64,000 nucleotides of DNA from Pseudorasbora parva (taxonomy: Eukaryota; Chordata; Actinopteri; Cypriniformes; Gobionidae): positions 36,550,992-36,614,991 of the forward strand of contig NC_090188.1 in the NCBI RefSeq assembly GCF_024679245.1, in the 5' to 3' direction. Each line of letters opens with the position of its first letter. Position 1 is the first letter of the stretch. Positions 24,777-35,777 of this stretch are shown piece after piece. The notes under the pieces were generated by a model. That model was not told where the DNA came from. It made no database searches and was given only the letters and a program-made list of their open reading frames with translations. The position numbers were made by a program, and so were the translations under genes.

Positions 24777-24901
24777 TTATGTAGGTGTTCCATCTTTTTG
24801 GCTCGCCTGTATCCGTGATCTCCTCCTCGCAATCGCTTCCCGTTTCTTCCTCTCAATCTCAGCAGCTGTACATTTAACGGTCGTGTGGGAAGAAATAAAA
24901 A
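24777..24901 (-). CDS. etaa1: etaa1 last coding exon (RPA32-binding helix)
   Basis: After the acceptor TTGTTGTTTTACAG, the exon completes a split Val codon and encodes FISSHTTVKCTAAEIERKKR and EAIARRRSRIQASQKDGTPT, then a TAA stop. The EIERKK-x-EAIARRR-x-RIQA pattern is the RPA32 winged-helix-binding motif, shared in type with TIPIN, XPA and SMARCAL1. It is separated from exon 5 by a 2.27-kb intron filled by a TTAA MITE and a 9-bp-TSD element. Confidence 0.88.
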
Positions 24902-27900
24902 CTGTAAAACAACAAAAACAAAAGTTACAATTCTGTGGAATGAAATCGGGACAACTTTTAAAGCATGAATTGTAACCTTTAAGTTTTAATATTTAATTCA
25001 GCACTCAAAAGAATAAAGTATTACAGTTAAAGTTTCTCTATAACAGTAAGTACATTAGAAGAGAGTTCAGACCCAATGTGATTATTAAAGTAACAGGTTA
25101 CCCCAAAATGAAAATATCATTCTCATCCTCACGACATGTCTTTCTGGAATGGAACGCAAAAGGAGAAATATTTGAAAAATGTTTACATTGCTCTTTTCCA
25201 AGGTCATAATCAAGTAGGGCTAAGCTAAATTTCTTGATTCAAATTTTTATGAACCAAAATTAATTCCTAAATCCTGAAAATCGATCTTTTAATCCATGCT
25301 GTTTTCAGTTGATGAATGAACATTGTAGCACACCTTTCATCCAATAAATCACAACACGCTTTGTGCTGTTACTTCTGAAATGAAACAAAAGTCTTAGATT
25401 TCTAATATGTCCATTTTATCATGAAATTAGCCCGCTCTTAATGTGTTGTGATAAATCTGTTGCTGCCTCAGATCAAACGAAGCTGCAGCAAAGCGCACGT
25501 GAAAGGATCTTTTTTTTATTTTTTATAAATGAATACAAATGATTGAACATAAGGCATGTTGAAAGATACAGTACAACTTAACAAAACCCATATCATGTCT
25601 CATGTAATCGCTAAGTGTTTTAACCACGGAAAGATATCAAGCAGCCCCCATTTGCATATTTACATCAAAAATACAGACTAGTTAGTATTTATAACTTAAT
25701 AATTATAAAAACTTCCTTGTGTTTAAATAAATGTTTTTAAACAAATCATTAAACATTTTGAGCGAATAATGACTTGGGACCAGAGTTAAAGGTGTGGATT
25801 TTTTTTTTTGTCATAGTTTTTGTCTTAATTTGGTAACATTTTGTAATTTATTTAGTTAGTTCAATTGTAATACAATTCAGTGAGCCCTTTATAGTTAGTT
25901 ATTCATTGTCCATTTAAGTGTGCTGTTACAGAAAGAATGTGAAACACACATTGACTGACTTGTAACTTAGTTCAAGTTCACACTCAAATGTTCTTTTGCA
26001 TAATGTTGTGCAGATGCAAGCTGTACTGTATTGATTAATATTATTAGCGTATTGTAAATTAATGTATGGATTAATGAATATTAATATTGAATAATATATG
26101 TAGAGGACACATCTTGGTAAGCTAATTAACCCACTAGCATGTTTAGTTTTCCGGTGGAGAATCATTGTTCTCCCATTTGCTAGCCTAGAAATGTAGACGC
26201 ACCCTAGCGGCAGCAAATCTAATCTGCCCGCGAGTGTCGTCTAGCAACTCTCAATACACTTCTGAGCTGTAAACGCCAAACTCTGGACGGGCCAATCACG
26301 AGTCGGTGGGCGGGGCTTAACATAATGACGGCAGAGTTGCGCTTGCGTGCTTCTAGTAAACACAGAAACTGGAGAACGCTGGTCTTTCGAATCAGCTTTG
26401 ACCGCGACTCTGGAAGACTTGGAGGTAAGCTTTTCTCTGAGAAAAGAACGGCACTGAAGTTATTCTTAAGAAGGGAAGATGTGTTATGAGTTTTGCCGAC
26501 CGAATGCGGCAAAAGTTAATCTTTCAACTAGCTCTGGTTGGTTGTAGCGCTATCCAATTGTGCACGCCGTGCAGAGGGAGTTTGAAAGACAAGATTTTAT
26601 CCCGCCCCTCGGATTGAGCCCTGTCAATGGTGAGTTTCCAGACCAAACATCTTGATGTGGGTCTGGCTTGTCAGGCTACCCATTTGCAATATTTTCACTG
26701 AATGTATAAAAATGACACACATACACAAAACATAATCTGTTCAATGATAATATCTTGCATCATTTTGTGTCATCTTTAGTATGGTTTAAAACAATTTAAT
26801 TATTGTAACTACACATTTTTTTTTTTTTGTTTATTCGCTACAAAAAACAAAACTGCATCAATAACCAACATTCTTATCAGTTAAAGACTTGGAATGTACT
26901 CCACAAATCTATTGGAATACAGTTACGATCATTTTATGATGCTTTGTTTTGTGGTTTCATTTAATTGAAAAGAGCATTGTAAATATTCCTGAAAATATTT
27001 CCTCATGTTCCACAGAAGAAAGTTAGCTGTGTGGGTTGAGAGCAACATGAGGGTGAGTAGATGACAGAACTTACTTTGAACTATTCTTTTAACAGGTTAA
27101 GCAAACTTGCCTATTACAATCATGATGTAATTTCAGAGATAATGTGCTGCAGGTGCCACAACATACAAAGCTTACCTTTGTTGGTCAGCGTCATGGAGTC
27201 AGATAGATGTCTTTTGAATGTGTAATGGTAGGAGTTAGAAGCATTTCCTACTGTTGTACTGTGTGGCAAAACAGCCTGTGTGGTGTCCGTGGATCTGGCA
27301 GAACCAGGTCTGGATCCTAAGGCACTTTTCATTTGACTCGATTTGTTTTGCGGAGCACTGTGACTCCCTAATACAGAGCTGGAACTTGTAGTTGTCGGGA
27401 ACACACTATAGTCCTGTTTAAATCCAGAGCTGCCACTTGTACACGGTACCGAGTTTGAGCGAGCAAATATGCGTGTGGACTTCGTGGGTTCCTGTGGTTG
27501 GCCCCTGCCGTTGATCGCCGTTGATGCCGCCGAGTCAGAAGAGGAAGGTGCTTTAGATGCAATGCTTCGTGATTTGTCATGTGCAAGATTTTTGTATTTT
27601 TCACTGCGTCTTTGCTGTTCTTGACTGGCTGATAACTTTTCCACGTCATCGCAAGCCTGATAAAGGAGATCATCGTCATCTTTGTCATTCCACAAAGCGT
27701 CGGAATCAAACAGAGACTTCATGTCCTCTGCTGAAACCCCATCAAACGTAGCAGAAGAGGTCTGATTTGAAACTACGCCATCGTTGGTCCTTCTATCAAG
27801 CTCTGCTTGTCTTGTACCCTGGGATGGCTGCGTTTGCTGTTTTTCTAGGGTTACAGGTGAAGTCTTTAGCAGCTTCTCAGTAGTGTGATTCTGGGCAGAA

Positions 27901-30900
27901 GCAGGTGGCTTCAACCTAAAAGTGCTTCGATTTGATGTTTTGACTTCAGGAAGTGTCTTGGAAAAGGTGCTGTTTTTGCTGGTGCTCTGTTGAGTTTCAA
28001 AGCAGATGTTTCTGCCATTAGACACAGAGGGATTAACCTTGGCCCCGAAATTACATTTCTTAGAGCAAGACTTGGGCTGAGCAATGCTCTGTTTCTGAGC
28101 TACATTCAAGAGCACTGGGTTCTGTGTCATTTCCAACACAAACAAGTCATTCAGAAGGTCATCATTTTCCCAATCGTCATCAAACTTCGCCTCCGTGGCT
28201 TTAGGTGCATCTACAGGAGTTTTCTTGATTGCTGCAAAACTTGACCTCGGTCCAGCCTGAGCTACATGTTCCGTGCTGCTTTCTGGTGTGCAGTTTGCTG
28301 ACCGTGGGCTCAGTCGCCCGCTGACGTGCTGAGTGGGACCGTCAAACAGCGCCTGAAGCTCCTCCTCTTCCTGACGCGCTAGAGATGAGCAGCCAGTTGG
28401 TTGTTCCGACGAGACCGGGATAGATGTTGATCTTTCCGCTGCTGCTGTACCATCACTTTGTAGCTTATTGAGTTTATTTATTTTTTCTGTGCTCTCCTGT
28501 TGTTTCTCTTTGTCCTGACGAGTCATATTGATGTCAAACTGCTTGGCAAGTTTCATGAGGTCCTCAACATTGTTCTGCCTAAAGGAAAAAGATGGGGATT
28601 TAATGTAAATCTGAAAAAAATATATAGCAACGTGTCTGTGGCTAATATTAGCTTTATATAGTTTGATCGTTGTCTCTATAAAGGCAGATCATAAGAGCCG
28701 ATCAGAAAATTGCAGTTCTACCAAGTTTTTGAAAAAGACAATAAATTTGCAATGTGTTGGCGAAGAATGGAGACACTGCTACGACAGCAACCATTCAAAA
28801 ATGAAAGGGAGAAAATACAGCTGTGTAATTTTACTTAATTCTTCATGTTTACTGCCTAAACACTTAAATTCACACAGAAATGTGCCAAAATGCCAGCTCA
28901 CCCACATGTCGTTCCAAACCTGTGACTTTTGTTCATCTTCAGAACACAAATGAGGATCTTTTTTATGAAATAAGAGATTTCTCTCCCGCCATTGACGGCT
29001 ACACAACTGACACTGACTAGGGTTGGGCATCGAGAACCGGTTCTAACTTGGAACCGTTTAAAAAAATAACGATTCCATTGGAAATTTGTTTTCGGTTCCG
29101 ATCATCGGTTCCAAACCCGCAAGTTTTGGTTTCCATGGCCACCTGATTTCCGGTGCTTGTGCCCCCGCTTGTTCTTTTAGCCATGGAAGCTCAGTAAGCG
29201 GCGCTCTGAAGTGTGGATTTATTTCACTTTTAAAAAGCCTGGGTCGGCACAGTGCAACAAAAATATCGATACTGAACTATCTGATAAGATACGATAGCCT
29301 GCTCAGTGTCTACAGTATCGATCCCAGCTGCGCTCTCCTCTCTGACCGACAGCGAGTTGACGCGCAGCCGCATACTCTCATTTAGCCGGTTAACCCTCTG
29401 AACACGATGGACGCTCGTTCTGCTGGACTTTTCCTTACGACAGCGTGTTAGTGTTTGTGTGTGTGATTGGTCTGAATTTCGTGCGGGATTGCACATAATT
29501 CTACAAATCCCCACAGATTTCGCGCTCACATCTGAAGCACACTTACTGTAATAAAGCCCCCTCTGACATAGAAGTGCAAATATTTGCTTCTTTTTCCAGC
29601 TTATTATTGGTCAAATACACTCAAACAAATTCTCAGTGCACATTTTAAAGAGTATTAATGTAAACACAGTCGTAAACAATTCAGGAAGAAATGAAGAATG
29701 AGTAATAGGAACAGTTTTCAGGATCCATGAGTGTGGCAGTTCTTAAAGGGACAGCAGTTATTTGTTATTCAAAGTCAAACTACAAAAAGACAAACGATCA
29801 CACTGCTCTTGACTGATCAACTTGTGTAACTTTGATGGTTTTATATGAAACTTTAATTTTTTGCAAAAAACATTATACAATGTTATTTTAAATTTAATTA
29901 TTTAAATTAAAATTACAATTTAATTATTTAATTTAAGTTTCTTACCTGAATGTTAGACCTACCTGAAAAAATAAAGCAGTCTATTTCATTTATATCTTTT
30001 ATTCTATTGTATTTATTTTTGCTATTTTTTGTAATATGTTTATTTGTTCTTATTTTATTACTGTTTAGTCGTCTTTTTTAATTAAATTTACCATCCGAAA
30101 TCAAGCTTACTTGTGCTGTGTGTAAGCTATTGCAACACAATTACCCCGTTGTAAAAAATACATTGAGTTAGCAAATATTTGTGAGATAATTTTAATAGTA
30201 ATTGATCAATGTTTATATAGGAGAAAAATCTTAAAAGCTTTATCATATAAAGTGATCTCTTCAGAATAATTTTTGATTGCCTAGACTTTCAAAAGACAGA
30301 CAAAAAAAAAACATTATATAAAAATTATCTATTTGACAGTACATGCAGGACACTTAAATTTCAACTATATTATCGATCTGCCCGCATTGACACTATATGA
30401 CAATTGAAATTAGCTTTATATTTAGAGTTATCATCAGAACTTTATATATAAGCCTATATATAATTAACGTAGTGACTAATATTGAAATTACTCTATAGTA
30501 ATAGATGCTCTTTTTTACATTTGATAATTGGATAAGTACTTTTTCTTTATTAAAGAAAAATACTTAATATACAAGAGAAAATACGACAGGTATCTTAAAA
30601 TGAACAAGTAATTTGTTTCCTTTTTAGATTTTTTTTAAACATTTTTATTGCTGAAATTGCATACATTAATGTGAAAACTAAACCAATTTAGTGCATTGAA
30701 ATGCCACATTATAATGCAAATAAAAATTATATAAATATAAAAATTAATTTAAAATTACTATTAACCATTTCATTTACTATTAAACCTATAAATCTAAATA
30801 ATAGTAATATAATAATAATGCCTAAAAATTGCATTTATGTTGTGCAACTTAACTTTCATGTCTCAGCTTCAGCTCAGCTCAGCTCTAAAACCAGGAGCCC

Positions 30901-33900
30901 TGCGCGTCAGGCGCGCACAACACAGCTCGTTCTGCTAGCTAGGCTATGTTGCGCTGAGCTTTGAGAACATTTAATGGTGTATTTCGGTAATATCAAGTAT
31001 AAAGTCCCATTAAACATTTCACAAACACAATAACGGTGATGCATGTGCAAACTCCATTCATGATTAGCCTATGTATTTCGAGTGCTGGTCTCTCTTCAGT
31101 TGATGCATGAGTCCGCAACCTGCCACAAATGAAGCTTGAGCGTTTTAAATATTCAGAGACGGATTCTGAAGCTCAACACACAGTTGTCTTCATTTAAAAA
31201 TAGCGAGGCCAGTGTTGATGCCGGTCTCTCTCGCATTGCAGTCTCTGGTCTTGAAATGAGATAAAACTGAAAGTTAAAGAATGACACATTCATTGCGTTT
31301 TACCTTGAAACGGAGTCCTGCTTCCTTATTAAAATTATCACAGATTTATCTCTCATCCAGCCGCAATTTTGAGAATGTTACGTTTTATTACTTTACCCAC
31401 CTGACCCGCGGATATAACCACAATCCACTATGCACTAGTCCTCTCACAAAAAAATGTCTTTCTGCAACATGACCATGCGTAGTTAAATGGACTACACGAA
31501 GCTTCGAGGCACATGATTTTGCCTCAATGATTTTTTTTGAATTTGAGTAACTCGAGTTACTCGAGGAATCGTTTCAGCCCTAATTGGCAGATATTCAATA
31601 TTCATCGACTCGGATTGGATGCACAATAAACTTGATTGGGACGTCCCTATTCAATAGACCCAAAATTCTAAAAGGGACAATACAACAATCATTCTTAATA
31701 TTCACATTATTTCACACAAAGTCACTGTGAACTAAGATCCAGTGGTGAAATGGGGAAATACGGTAAAGAGATGGATGATATGATATGCATGATAGTTTAA
31801 AAAAAGGTTTACGGCACCTTTTAAGTATTCAGTCTGTTATTGATCAGAGGACACGTACCGTGCTGAGACCCTCCTGACTCTGGGCTGTCTGATCTCTGGA
31901 GTGCAGGGTACAGCACTGTCTCCAATCCACTGGAGCACTGAGTCCCCTTCTTTAGACTTCTCAACCTTAAACAAAGCATTACTGTTAGATTCAAATTACC
32001 ATGACACACAATTTCCTTTTTAGTTTTCTATATTTGACTACATAGTGTTCAATACTTACTTTTGGTGCAATCCTATTGACAATTTCTGATATCTCAATGA
32101 CTCTCGCATCTCCTCCTGCGAATGGTTACAAATATATAGTACAAATTATGAAAGCGACATTTATCAGTAAAAGGTGGCATTATGCACAATGGCAATCCAT
32201 TTAAAAATATACAGTATACAGTTACACAACAATATACTATATACTAGGATTGGGAAATATCTACCAAATTAGCATTACCAAATCTACCAAATATTGCGAT
32301 GGAAGATGACATCAGGGGGCTGTGTTTGAGTGTTAAGCTCTGTCAATGTGGCGCGCATCTGGAGAAAGAGAGCTGAGAAGCTGAAAGGGCTTGAATGAAG
32401 TGTGTTTGGCTATAAAACTACTAGAGGATACAGCACTGAAATATCATTACCAAAAACAATCCTGAGTGCTTGTTGTGATCCACACCGCTGTTTCCAATAA
32501 CCAATCACTAACATTTGTCATCTAAAACTAGCCTAGAAATCTAGACCTCACCCTAGCGGCAGCAAATTTAATTTGCCCGCAAGTGTCGTCTAGGATCTCT
32601 CAATACCTAGCTATGGTTCCTCAAAATCTGGACGGCCCAATCACATCGTGTATAGAGTCGGCGGGCGGGGCCATAATGACGACGGCCGAGTTGCGTTTGC
32701 GTGCTTCTAGTAAACACAGAAACTGGCGAACGGCGGCGGTCTTTCGAATCAGCTCTGACCGCGACTCTGGAAGACTGAGTTAAGCTTTTCTCTGAGAAAA
32801 GAACAAAGAACGGCACTGAAGTCATTCTTAAAAAGGGAAGATGTGTTCGGAGTTTAGCCGACCGGATACGGCGAATGTTTAATCGGTCAGTGAGCTCTGT
32901 TTCACCTTCGTTGCTCTGGTTGGTGTAGCGCTATCCTATCGCGTGCAGAGGGAGTTTGAAAGACAACCGTTTATCCCGCCCCTCGGATTGAGCCCTGTCT
33001 ATGGTGAGTTTCCAGACCAAACATCTTGATGTGGGTCTGGCTTGTCAGGCCAATCTAAAACTAGTGCACAACATCAAAGTCACTGTTCACTGTTCTCAGC
33101 CACTCCCTCTGTTTGTTGATTGGACCGGTTAAAATTTGGCCGGAGAAAACCAGAGAACATACCGCAAACCCAGACGGAGTACTGAAGGAAAATTAAAATT
33201 GAGCGGAAGTACGTAGGCGGGCGAAACCAGGCTAGGGTTGCGATGCCACCTCAACATTGAAATGTTTGTCAGCATGGGGTAATTACATGAGGGACATGTG
33301 TGCTCACGACAAGTTGAGGTTTTCATCTAAGTGTATAAATTCTGATTTAAAATCCAAAGAAACAGTCTATCTATATACATGAATTTCAAGTTTCCATAGT
33401 AATCAGTCACTCATGTGTCACTAAGAAAACTTCAAGCACTGTAAAGTTGGCATGTGGTACCCGAATTGTGTTGCACAATGATGTATAACTCTGCATATTT
33501 CCCGTTGAATAATTAACTAGTTTTGCTGGAGATAGAAAAACTCACTACACGAATATGTTAAGAAACTGTCAACCACCAACCACTGAAATGTCAACCACCA
33601 TATCAAGTCTCATGCTATTTAGATGTTATTTTTATTTATATTTCAGCAAATGTCATTTGGAGTTAAAAATACCACGATAGCTAACATAAATAGCATATTA
33701 AGCCAATTAAGAAAAGGTATAAGATTAAAAATAAAACCATCAATTAGACAAAGGTCAGAAAAAACTGGTATAACACTTAACATTCTGTCCCCCTAACTTT
33801 TGAAATACTGGGTACGCCCCTGTCTGTCGATGGGATCGTCTATCGGCCCAACCCTACTATATACAAAGATGCAAAAATACACCGTTGGAGGTGTGCTAAA

Positions 33901-34882
33901 CAACTCAAACTAAGGAATACACGTGTAATTTTACAATTTTTAACTTAAGTGTTATGTAATGTGACACTATTGCTGCAATGATGTCACTTACTTAGTAGTT
34001 ATGAATAATCTTGTATCAATAAAATGAAAATCAAATGAGATTGTATATTTTATTCTTAATGTTTTTGTTCAATTACATCAAATTGTCCATTAATAAACAT
34101 TACTAGACAGTCATTTGATATTTAAACGATGCATTTAATTTACATCAAATACTGCTTTATTAAAATGTATACCATTACTGACCAAAAATAAAACATATGT
34201 CATATGTCAAATTTTGCTTATAACACCAACCCCCAATCAGTACACCAGTGTTAGAAAATAAATATAGACTTGTGTAAATACTTGCCATTCGAGCTTTGCG
34301 TGGGTGAGTTGGGATCCCAGATGATGTCTTGCGGGGGTTCAGTCTCATTAGGCGAATCTCCGCTGTAACAACCGTTGAATCTGATTCTTGGTCGACGTTT
34401 TGGTGTTGTAAAATCTGAGAATTAAGATAATGTCAACAGCACGTAAACTTTATTGGAAATAAAAAAAATTAAGAAGCACCATGAGGTTTTGGACATGTAA
34501 GTTACCTCACGCTGTTCTTTTGAAGTACATCGGAGTGCCATGTAAATAACATTAAACATGCAGATATGGCAATCATTCACTCAAATGGTAACGTTAATTA
34601 CCACCATGACACTGCAATAGTTATTTGTATTATTTGTATAAGCATAAATATAGGCTAACGTTACATCTGTTTCCGATGCGTTGTCACAGGTTCTGATTTC
34701 TTACAAAAGAATTTACCTTTGCGACAGTTGTATGAAGTGGGATAAGACGGAGACTGTGTCTGTTTGAGTCCGATCATTCGTGTGTTTGTTTTCATTTTCT
34801 TCTGGGTAAGTTTGAGAGTTCTGCTCCGACTTTCTCTCGAATCTGATATATGGCGCACACCGATGTTTCTCTTGTCGGTCAT
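24777..34882 (-). CDS. etaa1: Ewing tumour-associated antigen 1 homologue, ATR kinase activator (6 coding exons)
   Basis: ETAA1 is recruited to RPA-coated single-stranded DNA at stressed forks and activates ATR-ATRIP independently of TopBP1. The coding exons, in transcription order, are 34882-34717, 34414-34286, 32115-32060, 31965-31859, 28578-27176 and 24901-24777. Phases join without a break into 661 residues (human is about 926). Shared landmarks in order are: TPKRRPRIRF (60-68); QDIIWDPNSP (84-93), matching the human ATR-activating motif around its key Trp; EISEIVNRIAPK (106-117); QWIGDSAVPCTP (near 129-140); MKLAKQFDINM (161-171); ALFDGPTQ; FDDDWEN (285-291); an acidic block with LLYQACDDVEKL (457-468), probably the RPA70-binding region; and the C-terminal AAEIERKKREAIARRRSRIQ (633-652), the RPA32-binding helix. 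I take ATG 34882 because it precedes the conserved frame with no earlier in-frame ATG seen. The introns carry numerous transposons. The assignment is by motif recognition; confidence is high. Confidence 0.93.
25090..27092. mobile_element. TTAA-type MITE in etaa1 intron 5, hosting another element
   Basis: The left part ACAGGTTACCCCAAAATGAA and right part CATGAGGGTGAGTAGATGAC ... CTTTTAA are inverted and have TTAA-like flanks. The ends are degraded, so the limits are approximate. The interior is mostly unassigned AT-rich DNA, plus 9-bp-TSD copy 4. Confidence 0.45.
26181..26678 (+). mobile_element. 9-bp-TSD transposon (TAGCCT family), copy 4
   Basis: 498 bp with perfect CCCATTTGC duplications (26172-26180, 26679-26687). 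It lies in etaa1 intron 5, antisense to the gene. There are internal indels relative to copy 1, but the ends are intact. Confidence 0.92.
27176..28578 (-). CDS. etaa1: etaa1 coding exon 5 (large exon)
   Basis: 1403 nt, 467 codons. It begins QNNVEDLMKLAKQFDINM after a TTTTCCTTTAG acceptor and ends DSMTLTNK with donor GTAAGC. The body is Ser/Thr/Gln-rich and likely disordered. The acidic patches FDDDWENDDLLNDLFVLE and NDKDDDDLLYQACDDVEKL are the conserved islands. A large single exon is also the arrangement in other vertebrates' ETAA1. Confidence 0.93.
28885..29010. mobile_element. TAGTTCACCC-family MITE fragment in etaa1 intron 4
   Basis: CATGTCGTTCCAAACCTGTG followed by TTCATCTTCAGAACACAAAT are phrases from the left arm of this family. 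It is truncated on both sides. Confidence 0.6.
29018..31580. mobile_element. hAT-derived sequence in etaa1 intron 4
   Basis: The left end TAGGGTTGGGCATCGAGAAC (29019) and right end GAGGAATCGTTTCAGCCCTA (to 31580) are each typical fish hAT termini, but of different subfamilies, and the 8-bp flanks do not match. I therefore read this as a composite of two or more hAT remnants. A BED-finger fragment lies at 29211-29264. 29550-30850 is very AT-rich with no visible gene. CpG-rich patches lie near 29330 and 30900. Confidence 0.6.
29211..29264 (+). pseudogene. hAT transposase BED zinc-finger remnant
   Basis: One frame reads VWIYFTFKKPGSAQCNKN, the W-x-YF...A-x-C spacing of a BED finger, but the second half of the finger and the rest of the transposase are not continuous. 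It lies next to a hAT-type terminus. Confidence 0.55.
31859..31965 (-). CDS. etaa1: etaa1 coding exon 4
   Basis: A 107-nt exon encoding VEKSKEGDSVLQWIGDSAVP and then CTPEIRQPRVRRVSA. The WIG-(D/E)-(S/T)-A-(V/I)-PCTP block is shared with human ETAA1. Donor GTACGT; ends with two bases of an Arg codon. Confidence 0.88.
32060..32115 (-). CDS. etaa1: etaa1 coding exon 3
   Basis: A 56-nt exon encoding GDARVIEISEIVNRIAPK, which matches the human EISHIVNRIAP block. Acceptor CGCAG, donor GTAAGT (strong). Ends in phase 0. Confidence 0.88.
32245..33856. mobile_element. Non-autonomous hAT element with perfect 8-bp TSD
   Basis: The element begins TAGGATTGGGAAATATCTAC and ends ATCGGCCCAACCCTA. CTATATAC duplications flank it (32237-32244 and 33857-33864). 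An 8-bp duplication with TAGGGNTGGG-type ends is hAT. The 9-bp-TSD copy 5 is inserted inside. No transposase frame remains. Confidence 0.85.
32529..33052 (+). mobile_element. 9-bp-TSD transposon (TAGCCT family), copy 5
   Basis: 524 bp with perfect ATCTAAAAC duplications (32520-32528 and 33053-33061). The right terminus has one change (GGCCA for GGCTA). Nested in the hAT element within etaa1 intron 2. Confidence 0.92.
34286..34414 (-). CDS. etaa1: etaa1 coding exon 2 (ATR-activating motif)
   Basis: The acceptor is TTCTCAG at 34415-34421. The exon encodes (D)FTTPKRRPRIRF...QDIIWDPNSPTQSSN and carries the Trp of the ATR-activating motif. Only an exon end at 34286 followed by GCAAGT keeps the frame with exon 3. 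The nearest GT (one base further) would bring in a stop in exon 3. This implies a GC-AG intron. Confidence 0.85.
34717..34882 (-). CDS. etaa1: etaa1 coding exon 1
   Basis: Starts MTDKRNIGVRHISDSRESRS and ends YNCRK plus one base of a split Asp codon, followed by donor GTAAAT. It is basic and low in hydrophobic residues, like the human N-terminus in character but not in sequence. Length 166 nt = 55 codons + 1. Confidence 0.88.
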
Positions 34883-35100
34883 AGTTAATTTGAACAAATG
34901 TGATCAATACCTCTCCAGTAGTCATAACTTGGTTGAAATATCTACAAACCGTTAGCGATATTAGGTTTAAACTCTAAAAATGTTTGGCTACTCAGGTAAG
35001 AGTGCTCTCCTACAACGTCGCCATGTTTTCTGAACGTTTACATGAAGACGCGTCTCTGATTGGTTCGTGGCATCTCGCGAGACTTTGCATCCTCGCTGCA
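34883..35100 (-). promoter_or_regulatory. etaa1: etaa1 promoter region
   Basis: Reading toward the gene on the minus strand: TCTCGCGAGA palindrome (35073-35082), a CCAAT box in GAACCAATCAG (about 35056-35066), then AAAACATGGCGACG (35017-35030), which resembles the YY1 core ATGGCG of TATA-less housekeeping promoters. CpGs are concentrated here relative to the flanks. The transcription start is inferred to be in 34950-35030. No TATA box is at a convincing distance. Confidence 0.6.
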
Positions 35101-35109
35101 CTTTTTTGT

Positions 35110-35773
35110 TGCCCACAACAGTTTGACCATATACAGAATTCAGTACAAAATTCTATATTAAATATTAAAACCAATTGTAAGAGGCATAAGAAACATAATA
35201 AAAAGTAATTTAAAAAGTAATAATGTAACTTCCACCCTATAGCATAATGTAGGCTAAGTGTAAAGTAAACATAAAGTGCATATTAGGCCTACCTTACACT
35301 CCTTTGGGCTTAGAAAGAGTAGCCTACAACAGTGTATTATGAACGTGTATCGTAGGATATCGGATATGCTGACACTAAAAATAAGAAAAAATGTAATAAA
35401 AATATGTTTAGGGTTAAAGTATTGATGTAGTAAAAATTATGATTGATGTTAGAAGTACACATACATCCTAAATAAATAGCATATTAATATTAATAATAAT
35501 CCTAGAAATTACAGTGATTGCTTAATAATAAAAAATTGGTAAAATAGACAATTTGTTTTTAATGCATTTATTTCTAATGTAAAAATATAAAAAAATGTGT
35601 TAATATAAAGTTTCTTAAATTATTTTTAACTTTAAAAAAATAGGACTATTAGTGCTGAGTCATTTGCAATGTTAAATATCTAAGTATTTAAGTGAAGGGT
35701 TCTGTCGGCATTTGTAGAAAAATACACTTTGTTGAACCTTCATGAATTTTAATTGAATGGAGCCAGTTCTATT
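35110..35773. other. AT-rich intergenic stretch upstream of etaa1
   Basis: Very AT-rich, no recognised repeat ends or coding frames. Confidence 0.45.
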
Positions 35774-35777
35774 TTAA

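Noticed and set aside
34984..35208. Plus-strand frame starting at the etaa1 promoter, and ATGTTTGGCTACTCAG followed by GTAAGAG
   Set aside because: It looked like a divergent first exon, but the frame is short and overlaps the etaa1 5' region, and no second exon was identified.
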